Assembly: GCA_049511115.1 (NCBI GenBank)
Contig: JBEKYH010000006.1
Coordinates: forward strand, 1 to 25,180
Source: JBEKYH01 sp049511115
GTDB taxonomy: Bacteria; Planctomycetota; Phycisphaerae; Tepidisphaerales; Tepidisphaeraceae
Direction of reading: 5' to 3'
Length of the DNA stretch: 25,180 bases
Below the pieces are notes generated by a model. The model worked only from the letters and a program-made list of their open reading frames with translations. It had not been told where the DNA came from and ran no database searches. This document shows positions 1 to 8,154 of the stretch, in pieces. Each line of letters starts with the position of its first letter. The stretch's first letter is position 1. The position numbers and the translations under genes are program-made.

Positions 1-3000
1 GCACGGTGCCGCCGCCGATAGTGAACGAAGCGCCGGAGTAAACGGTAACGGTGCCGCCGGTGCGCTGCCAGTTGATCGTGCCCGGCCCGGTCTTGTCCAC
101 GTTGTATCCGTACCAGTTGGCGTTGCCCGTGCCGGTCAACTGGCTGTTGACCACATTCAGATCGGTCTGACTGATGGCGGATTCGCCATCCACCTGCTGC
201 ACGACGGCCAGACTCACTGGTTCGGGCGTTCCAGTGACTGGCGTCGGAATAGTCGCCGCCAGACTGTCCGCGAGGTTGGTATAGCTTTGCCCGATGAATG
301 AATCGACGATCACGGCGTCATTGAAATCCACCAGCCCAGCGCGGTTCACGTCGGCGGAGTTAAACGCATACGCCCCGGTCGGGTCGTAGGTGAATTCTTC
401 CCCGCCCGACACGCTTTGAAGGCCCAGGTCGGTTGCTCCCGAGGGAACGGTTGCCGGGCTGCTGGCGACCAGAACCGCCCGCCCGCTCTGGCGAATGAAC
501 GCGGATGCGTTCGTCGCCACGCCGCTGGAATACGTCGCATCGCTCGTCTGCGTCTGAACGAAATTCAACGCCGCGTTCTTATTGAGAACGCCGTTCGTCA
601 GGCTGGCGTCGGAAGTGAGATCGGCCACGCCGAGCGTCGGCGTAATGCCTACGTTAGCCGGATCGGACAGAGTGGTTCCGATCGCCAAGTCGTAGATATC
701 CTGGCCATTGAATTCGCCGGCCCCGTTGTAGTCGCCCATGACGATCAAGTCGCCCTTGCTCACGCCCTTGGCCGTCACGGGCGCAACGGCGATGTCATTG
801 GGATTCGTCAGGTCGCTTGAACCGCGCTGGCCCACAAAACTCGATGTGCTGCCCAGGACACTGGCCAATCCCGGCTCAACCGCGTTGAGCACGGAGTCGG
901 GGATTTCCTGTCCGTCGTTGGTCTTGCCGAGGTTATCGTTGGCATCGGTGCCCAGACCCGAGTTGTACAATGCCTTAAGGGCGTAGACGCCGGTCTCGAA
1001 GGAGCTGAAGTCGCGGACTCCATTGTTGTTGAAATTGCCGAAGAGGTAGCTGCTGGTGGTGATGCCGATATCTCCGTCGGCGAATGCCACATTGCCTTGC
1101 GCTCCAATCGAGCTTCCGACCGTCGTGCTCGCGCTGCGGACTGATTCGCCGTAATATCCACCGCTACCCTTTGCATTTGGAACCGTGAGCGGAGTGCTGT
1201 TGATCAGGGTGCTGACCATTGTTCCGCCCGCGTTGGTCATCAGCGGGCCGACTCCCGCGGGGTTGAAGGATGTCTCCAGCGAACTACTCAGGAACGCGCT
1301 TGAATAAGCCGCGTCATAGCCTGTCGGATTGTTATTGATGTCAAATGTGGAATTGGGCGTCACCGGCCCGCCGTCATAAGCCTTCTGGACGGCCATGAAC
1401 TGCGGCAGGATAAATTTTTGCGCGACCAGTTGATCGCCCGGATCATCCACCGATGAGTATTGTGTTGTTCCGCCGGCGATCTTCTGGGCATTCAAAATAT
1501 TCGCCCGGAAGTCCGCCACGTCCCCGCTGCTCACCGTGAAATCCACGTCGCCGTTCGACGTCGCCGCGTTGCTCAAGGTGACCGACTGAACGGTTCCCCC
1601 GGCGTTGTAGGTGACTCCCGTCACAGTTGTTCCCGCGGGAAACGCCGGGCTGGTGATCGTCTGGCCGATCACGAATCCGCCGCCGGCGATGTCCTTGTCG
1701 CCCGAATCCGTCAACTGATTGCTACCCGTAGTTGCCTGGGCGTCCAGGGTTGCGCTGGTGTTGGGCGTATCCCCCTGAATTCCTGTCTGCAAGTCGCTCG
1801 TCGCTGCCCACTGGGCGGCGGTCTCCGAGGCATCGGCTGAATTCGGCGCCTTCACCGTCACGTACTGCTCCTGCTGCCAGATCACGTAGCTGCCGTTGAT
1901 GATGGTCTGCGCCGTCGGATACACGAAATCGATCGGCTGCTGGTCCGCCGTATCCGTGCTCGGATTCGGATTGTAAGCCAGCGCATTGATCGGCGTCGGA
2001 GAACTGGTTGTCGAGCCGCTGAGCGTATCCGGGAGCGAAAGTGTGCCAACGCCCATACGGTTATTCTCAATCGTCTGCCGCAGCAAAGCGCCCGACGTCT
2101 TCCCTGAGAACCGCATCGTGGGATTGCCGTTGGCGTCATGCCCGATCGAATCTTGAGCGTCCGCCGCGATAGTCGTCGCCGAGTTGGTTGCCAGCGTGTT
2201 CCCGCTGTCGTTCGCCCCAACCGCCCATGAAGGGTCGATCCCCGTATTATTTGCCGCCGTATTGCGCGTCCCCGAATTCACGTCGCGCGTCGACATATTA
2301 AATGTTGCCCCGTTTTGCAGCCGCCCCGTCAATTGCAGCCACTGCGCGTCGGTCTTGTTCAAACCAGTCAGCCCCGTTCCGGGATTGGAGGCGAAGTCCG
2401 TGGCGGTGATCGCCACCGTGTTGGTCTGCAAATTGGTCACGCCGCCCGTGTTCCAGGGGCCGCTCCCGAATGTCCCGCCCGTCACCGGATTGGTCGCCCC
2501 GGCCTGCATGTCCAACTGGCTCTGATTGGTCAATTGCTCGCGGCCGGCCGCGAGGCCCAACCCGCCGTTGTTATTGCTGGGCGGCAGTGGCAGGGCGGGA
2601 TTGCCCATGCCGTATCCCGCCTGGCCGGGCTGCATCTGCCACGCACTGGCGCTTGGATTGATCGCCGGCGCCGTCGGCAGAGACGTCGTATAGGCGAACC
2701 CCTGGATCGGCTTGACGTCGGAAATCGCCATCTGCACCGGACTCTGCTGGTATTCGTTGGGTGTGGAGGTCGTGCTGAAATTGTCGATGGCCCACCCGTT
2801 CGTCGGAGCTTGCGGGGGCTGTGGAAGGGGAAGATCGGACGCCCCGAATTTGTTCTCGTTGATCCACACTGGATTCGCCGGCGACGGGCTGCGGTTTACC
2901 AGCGACAGGGGCGCCGAAGTGGGGGGCGCAATCTGATCCGACACCATCTCCAGAATTCCTTCCACCGAGCCCTGTTCGTGCCACTGGACTTCCAGCGCCG

Positions 3001-3403
3001 GAACGTCCGCGGGATTACCGGTTGACTGCGCCGTGGTCACTACCGGCGCCAATTGGTAAGCCCCGCCGGGGCCTGTCGGTCCGTAGAAAGTGCCGCTGCT
3101 GAGAAAGATGTCGGTGTTTTCGGGCAGCAGAGAGATCCCTGGGCTGGTCGTATAAGCGCGCATGGCCGTCGATCCGCTCAGCGAGATCGTCGCATATTGA
3201 TTGCCGTTGCTGTTCCCCGCGATTGGGGCGTCGTAGGGACTGCCGGTAAACGGATTTGTTCCGCCGACGCCGCCGCTCGGCTGGGTCGTGCTGCCGGCTT
3301 GCGCCACAGCCGCCGCCACCAAACTCGCCGCCACTGCTCCTGCCGCCGCCAATGCCGCCGTTGACCGCTGTCTTTTCTGAATTCGAGGAGACATTTTCTC
3401 CAT
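1..3403 (-). CDS. Giant secreted protein: PstS-like solute-binding domain, dockerin-like loops and beta-strand repeat (3' end outside window)
   Basis: An open frame of about 1134 codons runs on the minus strand from ATG 3403 to the left edge without a stop. ATG 3394, three codons later, is an alternative start; AGGAAAGG lies just upstream. Residues 1-36 look like a signal peptide with an Ala-rich core ending AVAQA. Residues 70-510 carry the order of landmarks seen in PstS-type phosphate-binding proteins: SLSGSTAMRAY (74-84), GSVEGI (145-150), MAISDV (225-230), LTGLNKTDAQWLQLTG (345-360), TRDVNSGTR (372-380) and, near 500, INGSYVIW. Three degenerate EF-hand/dockerin-like loops follow: FGNFNNNGVRDF (about 786), GDYNGAGEFNG (about 888) and ADVNRAGLVDFND (about 1018). 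The last visible segment, DKTGPGTINW onward, resembles autotransporter-associated beta-strand repeats. It lies 90 bp after a prepilin gene on the same strand, so co-transcription is likely. Ligand and anchoring are unknown, and the C-terminus is not visible. Confidence 0.8.
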   Translation of the reverse strand, partial: MEKMSPRIQKRQRSTAALAAAGAVAASLVAAAVAQAGSTTQPSGGVGGTNPFTGSPYDAPIAGNSNGNQYATISLSGSTAMRAYTTSPGISLLPENTDIFLSSGTFYGPTGPGGAYQLAPVVTTAQSTGNPADVPALEVQWHEQGSVEGILEMVSDQIAPPTSAPLSLVNRSPSPANPVWINENKFGASDLPLPQPPQAPTNGWAIDNFSTTSTPNEYQQSPVQMAISDVKPIQGFAYTTSLPTAPAINPSASAWQMQPGQAGYGMGNPALPLPPSNNNGGLGLAAGREQLTNQSQLDMQAGATNPVTGGTFGSGPWNTGGVTNLQTNTVAITATDFASNPGTGLTGLNKTDAQWLQLTGRLQNGATFNMSTRDVNSGTRNTAANNTGIDPSWAVGANDSGNTLATNSATTIAADAQDSIGHDANGNPTMRFSGKTSGALLRQTIENNRMGVGTLSLPDTLSGSTTSSPTPINALAYNPNPSTDTADQQPIDFVYPTAQTIINGSYVIWQQEQYVTVKAPNSADASETAAQWAATSDLQTGIQGDTPNTSATLDAQATTGSNQLTDSGDKDIAGGGFVIGQTITSPAFPAGTTVTGVTYNAGGTVQSVTLSNAATSNGDVDFTVSSGDVADFRANILNAQKIAGGTTQYSSVDDPGDQLVAQKFILPQFMAVQKAYDGGPVTPNSTFDINNNPTGYDAAYSSAFLSSSLETSFNPAGVGPLMTNAGGTMVSTLINSTPLTVPNAKGSGGYYGESVRSASTTVGSSIGAQGNVAFADGDIGITTSSYLFGNFNNNGVRDFSSFETGVYALKALYNSGLGTDANDNLGKTNDGQEIPDSVLNAVEPGLASVLGSTSSFVGQRGSSDLTNPNDIAVAPVTAKGVSKGDLIVMGDYNGAGEFNGQDIYDLAIGTTLSDPANVGITPTLGVADLTSDASLTNGVLNKNAALNFVQTQTSDATYSSGVATNASAFIRQSGRAVLVASSPATVPSGATDLGLQSVSGGEEFTYDPTGAYAFNSADVNRAGLVDFNDAVIVDSFIGQSYTNLADSLAATIPTPVTGTPEPVSLAVVQQVDGESAISQTDLNVVNSQLTGTGNANWYGYNVDKTGPGTINWQRTGGTVTVYSGASFTIGGGTV

Positions 3404-3493
3404 CCTTTCCTGTGTGTGTATCCCTGGATCCCTGTATTAAACCGCTTGATCTGCCGTCAGTTTCTTGCATCCCGTGAGCCGATTCTTCGATCC

Positions 3494-4696
3494 CTATCTC
3501 CTCCCGCCGCTGGTCGTAAGGGTCGCTGGATCGCCGTTAAACACGTCCCCGTTGGGTTGTAAGCTCCAGCACTGGTCGCCCCATTCCCAATCGTTGGGAT
3601 AGATCGTCGAGTAGATCCACTTGGTCTCGACATGTCCGTCCACATAGAGGAAGTTGGTTGTGCGGAGGTCGCGCCCGGCCGAATCGAATTTCTTGATGCC
3701 GTGATTTCGCCCAACCCAATCCAATCGCGTCTCTGACCCCGTGGCCGGCGCCAACGCCGCAAGAGAGTCCGGGTCGCTCTTCAAATCCGACGCGCTCACG
3801 CGGATGATGCCCCAGACGCCGGAGCGGAAGCTCGTCGGGATCTGGTCCAGGTTGATCGGATTGGTTGAAGTGCCGTCGTCCGAAGCCGGACTGATATCCC
3901 GATATGCGCTCACCGGCCGGTGGCTTTTGGACACATAAAGCGCCGAGCTTCCCGATCGCGGCGCCCCGGAGACCACTTGCCAGTTGGCATTGAATTCCGT
4001 GGCCAGAATCGTCGCTGACGAATGCGTGACCATGTTCTGCTTGACGAATCGGTAATAACGAAGCGCATTCTGGAACGTCTGCTGCGTCGAGCCGGGCGTG
4101 ATCACCTGGAAAACGTTCCATGGGCATATGGCCTCATTCAGCGTGTACGAAATGCGTGGCGCCTGAAAGTCCCAAACCGCTGGTCCCGAGTCATTGGGTT
4201 GTCCCGCCTCGGCGTTCGTTGTGCTCCCATTGGCCGGGGGGAGCCCCCCGTTGGGAATCGACGGGCACTGAAACATCTCCCAGCCGTAAGAAGTCGCATA
4301 CAGAGGATTTCCAAAGGCCAGAGGAACCTGATTCCCTCCGGGAGTTGCGATCGTGCTATTGGGCCCGGGTCCCGCGTTCAGCGCTCCCGGCTTTCCGAAA
4401 ATCAGGGCCGACCAATGGATGTATCCCCAACTCGCCGACTGCGGCTGCTCATTTCCCTGGGGGTCGTAATACATCCCGTTGTAAATGAACGAGGGCGGAT
4501 ACACTCCGTCGTAATTGGCCAGATAGTCCGCCATTCCCTGGCCGATGTTCTTCAAATTGCTTGCGCATTTGATCGTGTTCGCCGAGTTGCGCGCCTTGCT
4601 GAGCGCGGGAAGCAGAATCCCCAGGAGTATTCCGATAATTCCAATTACAACCAATAGTTCGATGAGCGTGAAGCCTTCATTCCGCTTCCCTGCCAT
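3494..4696 (-). CDS. Type II secretion-style prepilin/pseudopilin-like protein
   Basis: This 400-residue protein starts with MAGKRNEG followed by FTLIELLVVIGIIGILLG, a textbook type III prepilin leader. Cleavage by prepilin peptidase is expected after Gly8, leaving Phe as residue 1 and Glu at +5, with a hydrophobic assembly helix behind it. The C-terminal part contains TTNFLYVDGHVETKW, the VDGH signature common in planctomycete and verrucomicrobial prepilin-like families. ATG 4696 is preferred because GAGG sits five bases upstream; a longer frame from GTG 4702 would overlap that ribosome-binding site. At 400 residues it is much longer than ordinary pseudopilins, so the globular part is probably exposed outside the inner membrane. 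No secretion ATPase or secretin gene is in the window, so it is probably one of many dispersed paralogues. Its partner could be the downstream giant protein, but that rests on adjacency only. Confidence 0.9.
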   Translation of the reverse strand: MAGKRNEGFTLIELLVVIGIIGILLGILLPALSKARNSANTIKCASNLKNIGQGMADYLANYDGVYPPSFIYNGMYYDPQGNEQPQSASWGYIHWSALIFGKPGALNAGPGPNSTIATPGGNQVPLAFGNPLYATSYGWEMFQCPSIPNGGLPPANGSTTNAEAGQPNDSGPAVWDFQAPRISYTLNEAICPWNVFQVITPGSTQQTFQNALRYYRFVKQNMVTHSSATILATEFNANWQVVSGAPRSGSSALYVSKSHRPVSAYRDISPASDDGTSTNPINLDQIPTSFRSGVWGIIRVSASDLKSDPDSLAALAPATGSETRLDWVGRNHGIKKFDSAGRDLRTTNFLYVDGHVETKWIYSTIYPNDWEWGDQCWSLQPNGDVFNGDPATLTTSGGRR

Positions 4697-5084
4697 AGGC
4701 ACCTCAAATTGTGCGCCAGACCCCTCTCTCGCTGAGCGCGAAAGACCAGGAGAATCCTAAACTCCCAAACGCCGCCGCCTCGCACCGCGGGCTGCCGTCG
4801 CACTGACTTGACGGCCGGAATGTAGTCTCGCGCAGTTAACGGAGGCACTGCAATTCAATAAGCCTGCGCTAATTCTGCTCCTCCCCGGGCGGCGCGAATC
4901 GTCTACCAATGAATTGATTTGTGTGTGTGGAAAACGGACGGGATCGTCAGTTGGCTGCCGGCCGCGTCGACGTGAGTTGGCGTAAAGCGTTGGGCGCTCC
5001 AGTGAGCGTGTGGCGGACAACCAAATTCGATCAACGCGAAAAATGATATCCGCGCCCGCAGTTTTGCGAACTACGGCGATGTTT

Positions 5085-5098
5085 ATTAAACATTAAAC
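5085..5098 (+). repeat. Tandem direct repeat of ATTAAAC
   Basis: Two exact, adjacent copies of ATTAAAC occupy this AT-rich stretch, about 50 bp upstream of the candidate promoter of the XRE gene. It could be a regulator-binding or UP-like element, but a chance repeat in AT-rich DNA is possible. Confidence 0.4.
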
Positions 5099-5133
5099 TT
5101 CTCTATCTGGTCTCGCGCCATCTGTTAGGTATT

Positions 5134-5201
5134 TGTAAGATATTTTTCTTGCATTCTGCTTCGCCAGTGGCTAAATTAAAAACTGGAAAACTAATCTTAC
5201 A
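5134..5201. promoter_or_regulatory. Separated inverted repeat TGTAAGAT / ATCTTACA, candidate operator
   Basis: TGTAAGAT at 5134-5141 and its exact reverse complement ATCTTACA at 5194-5201 lie 60 bp apart, start to start. They bracket a candidate promoter: TTGCAT at 5149-5154 (3 of 6 matches), a 17-bp spacer, and TAAATT at 5172-5177 (4 of 6 matches). The right-hand site ends 21 bases before the XRE start codon. XRE/S24 repressors often bind their own promoters, so self-regulation is a reasonable inference but not shown. Confidence 0.4.
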
Positions 5202-5222
5202 TTTGCTCTTGGGAGGCTCATT

Positions 5223-5972
5223 ATGTCCCTGTCCACACTCGAATCCCTAGGCCCCAAAATCCGCCGCCGGCGCCGCAAATTAGGGCTTACGCTTGACGAA
5301 CTTTCCGGACGCACTGGCATCTCCAAGCCCTATCTCTCCCTCATTGAAAACAGCCGCGTGAATAATCCGCCGAGTGATGAAAAGCTTCGCCGGCTCGAGC
5401 AGTCGCTTGGGTTTGGGGCCGCCGAACTCGTTGGTCAGGCGCATTTGCAGCGCACGCCGCAGGATGTCCGCGCGATACTAATGAAGCTTTCCGGCAACGG
5501 CGTGCTCACCAGTGGCGCCTTGCCGGATTTCCGGGCCATGGCCGTCGCGGCGCAGCCGGCGGTGGCGGCTTCCATATCTCTATTGACGGATCTGGTTGGC
5601 TGGCCGGATGTGAATGACAAGGACGCCTTCGCGGGCCGCGTGCGCGGCGACGGCATGGCGCCGGATTACCGGCAGGGGGATATCGTCGTTTTTTCACCGG
5701 CGATTCCCGCTCGCAGCGGCGATGATTGCCTTGTCCGTCTCGACGACGGACGAATGACATTCCATCGCGTCTTTTTCGAGACCGACGCGGACGATTCTCC
5801 CGTCGTCCGCTTGCAGCCGCGCAATGAAGCGCACCGGCCGACGGTGGTTAGCGCCGATCGGATAGCGGCCATTCATCGGGCGGTTTTTAAGTATCAGTCG
5901 ATTGATGACCCGTGCGGGAATTATGCGCCGGAGGATTTGGCGGTGGAAGAGAATGCTGTCGTGGCAAATTAA
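5223..5972 (+). CDS. XRE-family regulator with a degenerate S24/LexA-like C-terminal domain
   Basis: This 249-residue protein starts at ATG 5223 with GGGAGG about six bases upstream. Residues 10-65 form a Cro/C1-type helix-turn-helix (LGLTLDELSGRTGISKPYLS, then LIENSR). Residues 125-235 follow the layout of the S24/LexA self-cleavage domain: GRVRGDGMAPDYRQGDIVVF around 138-157, then GRMTFHRVFF around 176-185. In LexA and C1-type repressors the catalytic Ser sits in GDSM and the catalytic Lys in a VKR-like strand. Here those positions are Gly144 and His181, so autocleavage should not occur. The domain probably serves for dimerisation or ligand sensing. The AT-rich upstream region contains a possible operator pair. 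It is not in an obvious operon; the methyltransferase begins 163 bp downstream. The target genes are unknown. Confidence 0.88.
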   Translation: MSLSTLESLGPKIRRRRRKLGLTLDELSGRTGISKPYLSLIENSRVNNPPSDEKLRRLEQSLGFGAAELVGQAHLQRTPQDVRAILMKLSGNGVLTSGALPDFRAMAVAAQPAVAASISLLTDLVGWPDVNDKDAFAGRVRGDGMAPDYRQGDIVVFSPAIPARSGDDCLVRLDDGRMTFHRVFFETDADDSPVVRLQPRNEAHRPTVVSADRIAAIHRAVFKYQSIDDPCGNYAPEDLAVEENAVVAN

Positions 5973-6135
5973 GTGTTGAACCGGGCGGCGAAGATTGTCG
6001 GGCGGAGTTCGTGCCAGCGCATGCCGCCACGGGGTCAGTTGCCATGTGGACTAATACTTGCAAAAGCGGGTGCCGCGTTTAGCGCCGTTCGCGTCGGCGC
6101 TTTACTTGCCTCCTTCGCGCTGGCCAAATAGGCGG

Positions 6136-6924
6136 ATGAGCAAACCTAAAATCGCCGCCGGTCGGACGGACTGGTCCCATGTGGCCCCATGGTATGACCA
6201 GATCATCGGCGAAGCCGGCGGGGAATATCACCGCCACGTGGTGATACCCGGCGTTCTGCGGCTGCTTGTCCTGACGGCGGGCCAGCGCGTGATTGATATT
6301 GCCTGCGGGCAGGGCGTATTGTGCCGGGCGCTGGCGCAGCGTGCCGTCGAAGTGACCGGGATCGACGCTTCGCAGGCCATGATCGACGCGGCCCGCGAGC
6401 GCGGGCCCGAGGTGATTCGCTATCAGGTGGCGCAGGCCGGCAGCGCCGAGGGATTGCCCGGCGGGTATTTTCATTCCGCCGCGTGCGTTCTGGCGATCCA
6501 GAATATTCATCCCCTGCCGCCGGTCTTTGCGACGGTGGCGCGGCTTCTCGCGCCCGGCGGAAAATTCGTCCTGGCCATGACGCACCCCTGTTTTCGCGGG
6601 GCCAAGGAGACCAGTTGGGGATGGGACGAGCAGCGAAAAATCCAGTACCGCCGCGTGGATCGGTATTTGCTCCCGCGCAAAACACCCATCGTCACCCATC
6701 CCGGCAGCGCACCCGAGGAATATACCTGGACATTTCACCGGCCCATGGAGGATTACGTGAACGCCGCGGCGCGGGCGGGGCTGATGATAGACGCCATGGA
6801 GGAATGGCCCAGCCACAAGCACAGCGACAGCGGGCCGCGGGCTGCCGCCGAGAATACCGCCCGCAAGGAAATCCCCATGTTTCTGGCCCTTCGCGCTGTC
6901 AAGGCGCCCTTGGCACAGGCATGA
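6136..6924 (+). CDS. Class I SAM-dependent methyltransferase
   Basis: The 262-residue product has a Rossmann-type methyltransferase core. Motif I is VIDIACGQG (52-60), followed by the acidic end of strand 2 in VTGIDAS (Asp77), which should hold the ribose of S-adenosylmethionine. A later motif reads LLAPGGKFVLAMTHPCF, typical of small-molecule methyltransferases that methylate O, N or C atoms. ATG 6136 was chosen because the protein then opens just before the conserved-looking TDWSHVAPWYD segment; the frame extends back to a TTG at 6058 but those 26 residues look like read-through of non-coding DNA. The ribosome-binding site is weak (GGCGG close to the ATG). The substrate cannot be told from the sequence, and the neighbours give no pathway. 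Confidence 0.85.
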   Translation: MSKPKIAAGRTDWSHVAPWYDQIIGEAGGEYHRHVVIPGVLRLLVLTAGQRVIDIACGQGVLCRALAQRAVEVTGIDASQAMIDAARERGPEVIRYQVAQAGSAEGLPGGYFHSAACVLAIQNIHPLPPVFATVARLLAPGGKFVLAMTHPCFRGAKETSWGWDEQRKIQYRRVDRYLLPRKTPIVTHPGSAPEEYTWTFHRPMEDYVNAAARAGLMIDAMEEWPSHKHSDSGPRAAAENTARKEIPMFLALRAVKAPLAQA

Positions 6925-6982
6925 GGTTCAACCATGCGCGCAAAGGGTGCGATGCCTTTAATTGCGGTTGGCGCCGTATTTC

Positions 6983-7106
6983 CCCCTCTCCATGTAATGA
7001 GGGAGAGGGAAGCGGTGAGGGTCGTATTTGGGCGGCGGTAGCTGTTGCGAGTTTGAACGTCGAAGAACCCTCACCCTAACCCTCTCCCTGAGTACATGGA
7101 GAGGGG
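6983..7106. repeat. Dispersed palindromic repeat, family A, copy 1
   Basis: A 124-bp element with roughly 40-base arms in inverted orientation: the left arm begins CCCCTCTCCATGTAATGAGG and the right arm ends TGAGTACATGGAGAGGGG. The middle, about 45 bases, is unrelated between copies. The second copy is at 12523-12640. It sits in the gap between the methyltransferase and rpsG, which converge here, and would fold into a long hairpin if transcribed. Elements of this REP/MITE-like kind carry no gene. Confidence 0.8.
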
Positions 7107-7140
7107 ACCAAAAGCCAATGATGCGCCAATGCCTCTGCGC

Positions 7141-7174
7141 TAAAGCAAACGGCGAAAGCCGAAGCCTCCGCCGT
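7141..7174 (-). terminator. Possible intrinsic terminator of rpsL-rpsG
   Basis: Read on the minus strand, about 47 bases after the rpsG stop codon, ACGGCG and CGCCGT form a perfect 6-bp stem around a 14-base loop (7149-7174), followed by TTGCTTTA. The T-tract is interrupted and the loop is large, so this is only a candidate. Confidence 0.35.
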
Positions 7175-7220
7175 CGCACGTTCGTTATTCAATTTTGTCC
7201 TGGCAATTCCATCCGGCCGA

Positions 7221-7697
7221 TTACCACGCAAAGTGCGCGAACGCCTTATTCGCATCCGCCATGCGGTGGGTCTGCTCGCGGGTATTAATGGCCTTGCCTT
7301 CCTTGCGATAGGCGGCCATCAATTCATCCGCCAGCCGGTCGGACATGGGGCGGCCGCCGGCGCTGCGGCAAGCCTGAATGATCCAGCGGAACGCCAGGCT
7401 CTGCTGGCGCTTTTTGTTCACCTGCATCGGCACCTGATAGTTGGCCCCGCCCACGCGCCGGCTGCGAACTTCAACATACGGCTTGACGTTGTTAATGGCC
7501 GTCTCGAACAGCTCCAGAGGCGGGACGTCCTTCATCTTCTTGGTGACCTGATCCATGGCCGTATAGAACAGATTGAGGGCCACGGTCTTCTTGCCCTGCC
7601 ACATGAGGCAGTTGATGAACTTGCTGACCAGCTTGCTGTTGTAGCGAGGGTCAGGCTTGAGGATATCCTCGGAGGAGGTGAATTTCTTGAATGCCAT
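7221..7697 (-). CDS. rpsG: 30S ribosomal protein S7
   Basis: The 158-residue product is clearly S7, the primary assembly protein of the 30S head, which binds the 3' domain of 16S rRNA and lines the mRNA exit channel. Recognisable landmarks are KFINCLMWQGKKTVA, LELFETAINNVKPYVEVRSR, RVGGANYQVPMQV and the C-terminal THRMADANKAFAHFAW. The length fits bacterial S7, and the start MAFKK is at ATG 7697. The Shine-Dalgarno signal is weak, so translation may be coupled to rpsL, whose stop lies 50 bases upstream. In many bacteria fusA and tuf follow rpsG; here the strand ends after rpsG with a possible terminator and a repeat. Confidence 0.98.
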   Translation of the reverse strand: MAFKKFTSSEDILKPDPRYNSKLVSKFINCLMWQGKKTVALNLFYTAMDQVTKKMKDVPPLELFETAINNVKPYVEVRSRRVGGANYQVPMQVNKKRQQSLAFRWIIQACRSAGGRPMSDRLADELMAAYRKEGKAINTREQTHRMADANKAFAHFAW

Positions 7698-7747
7698 AAG
7701 GGTGAATCCCGATGCGGACGAATCTGTCCGCCGCCATTAAAAAAGCC

Positions 7748-8122
7748 TTACTTTGTCGCTCGTTTTGCTCCGTACTTGCTGCGGCCGCGCTTACGGCCGT
7801 CCACGCCGAGGGCGTCCAAAGCGCCGCGGATCACGTGATACCGCACGCCGGGCAGATCGCGCACGCGGCCGCCGCGGATGAGGACGATGCTGTGTTCCTG
7901 GAGGTTATGCTCCTCGCCGGGAATATAAGCCGTCACTTCGCGCCCATTGCTCAGGCGCACGCGGGCGATTTTCCGCAGCGCCGAGTTGGGCTTCTTGGGC
8001 GTCATGGTCTTGACCTGCAGGCACACGCCGCGCTTTTGCGGGCAGGCTTCCAGGTCTTTGACCTTGTTAATCCTCGGCAGCGAGTGCCGGGGCTTCTTGA
8101 TCAATTGATTAATTGTCGGCAT
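7748..8122 (-). CDS. rpsL: 30S ribosomal protein S12
   Basis: This is a 124-residue S12, exactly the length of the E. coli protein and alignable without gaps. S12 sits at the decoding centre and controls accuracy. Universal blocks are present: ACPQKRGVC, TPKKPNSALRK, EHNLQEHS and LPGVRYH. ATG 8122 is the start: AGGAG lies four bases upstream, while an upstream in-frame GTG at 8134 overlaps that site. Lys43 is the normal streptomycin-sensitive residue, but position 88 is Arg (GGRVRDLPGVRY) where E. coli has Lys. K88R mutations give streptomycin resistance in E. coli and Mycobacterium tuberculosis. It is the first gene of the rpsL-rpsG pair, with its promoter probably at 8155-8182. Confidence 0.98.
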   Translation of the reverse strand: MPTINQLIKKPRHSLPRINKVKDLEACPQKRGVCLQVKTMTPKKPNSALRKIARVRLSNGREVTAYIPGEEHNLQEHSIVLIRGGRVRDLPGVRYHVIRGALDALGVDGRKRGRSKYGAKRATK

Positions 8123-8154
8123 CAGACTCCTCACAATTCCGCGAAAGACAGGCT

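Larger units (their letters stand above)
4697..5222. promoter_or_regulatory. Divergent intergenic control region between the prepilin and XRE genes
   Basis: I see no convincing gene in these 526 bases. The half nearest the prepilin is G+C-rich and featureless. The half nearest the XRE gene (about 5040-5210) is clearly AT-rich and holds a tandem repeat, a separated inverted repeat and a candidate promoter, listed separately. Short open frames here lack ribosome-binding sites and family resemblance. Confidence 0.6.

Noticed and set aside
6079..6822. 247-codon minus-strand frame over the methyltransferase
   Set aside because: Antisense shadow; the plus strand has the SAM-binding motifs.
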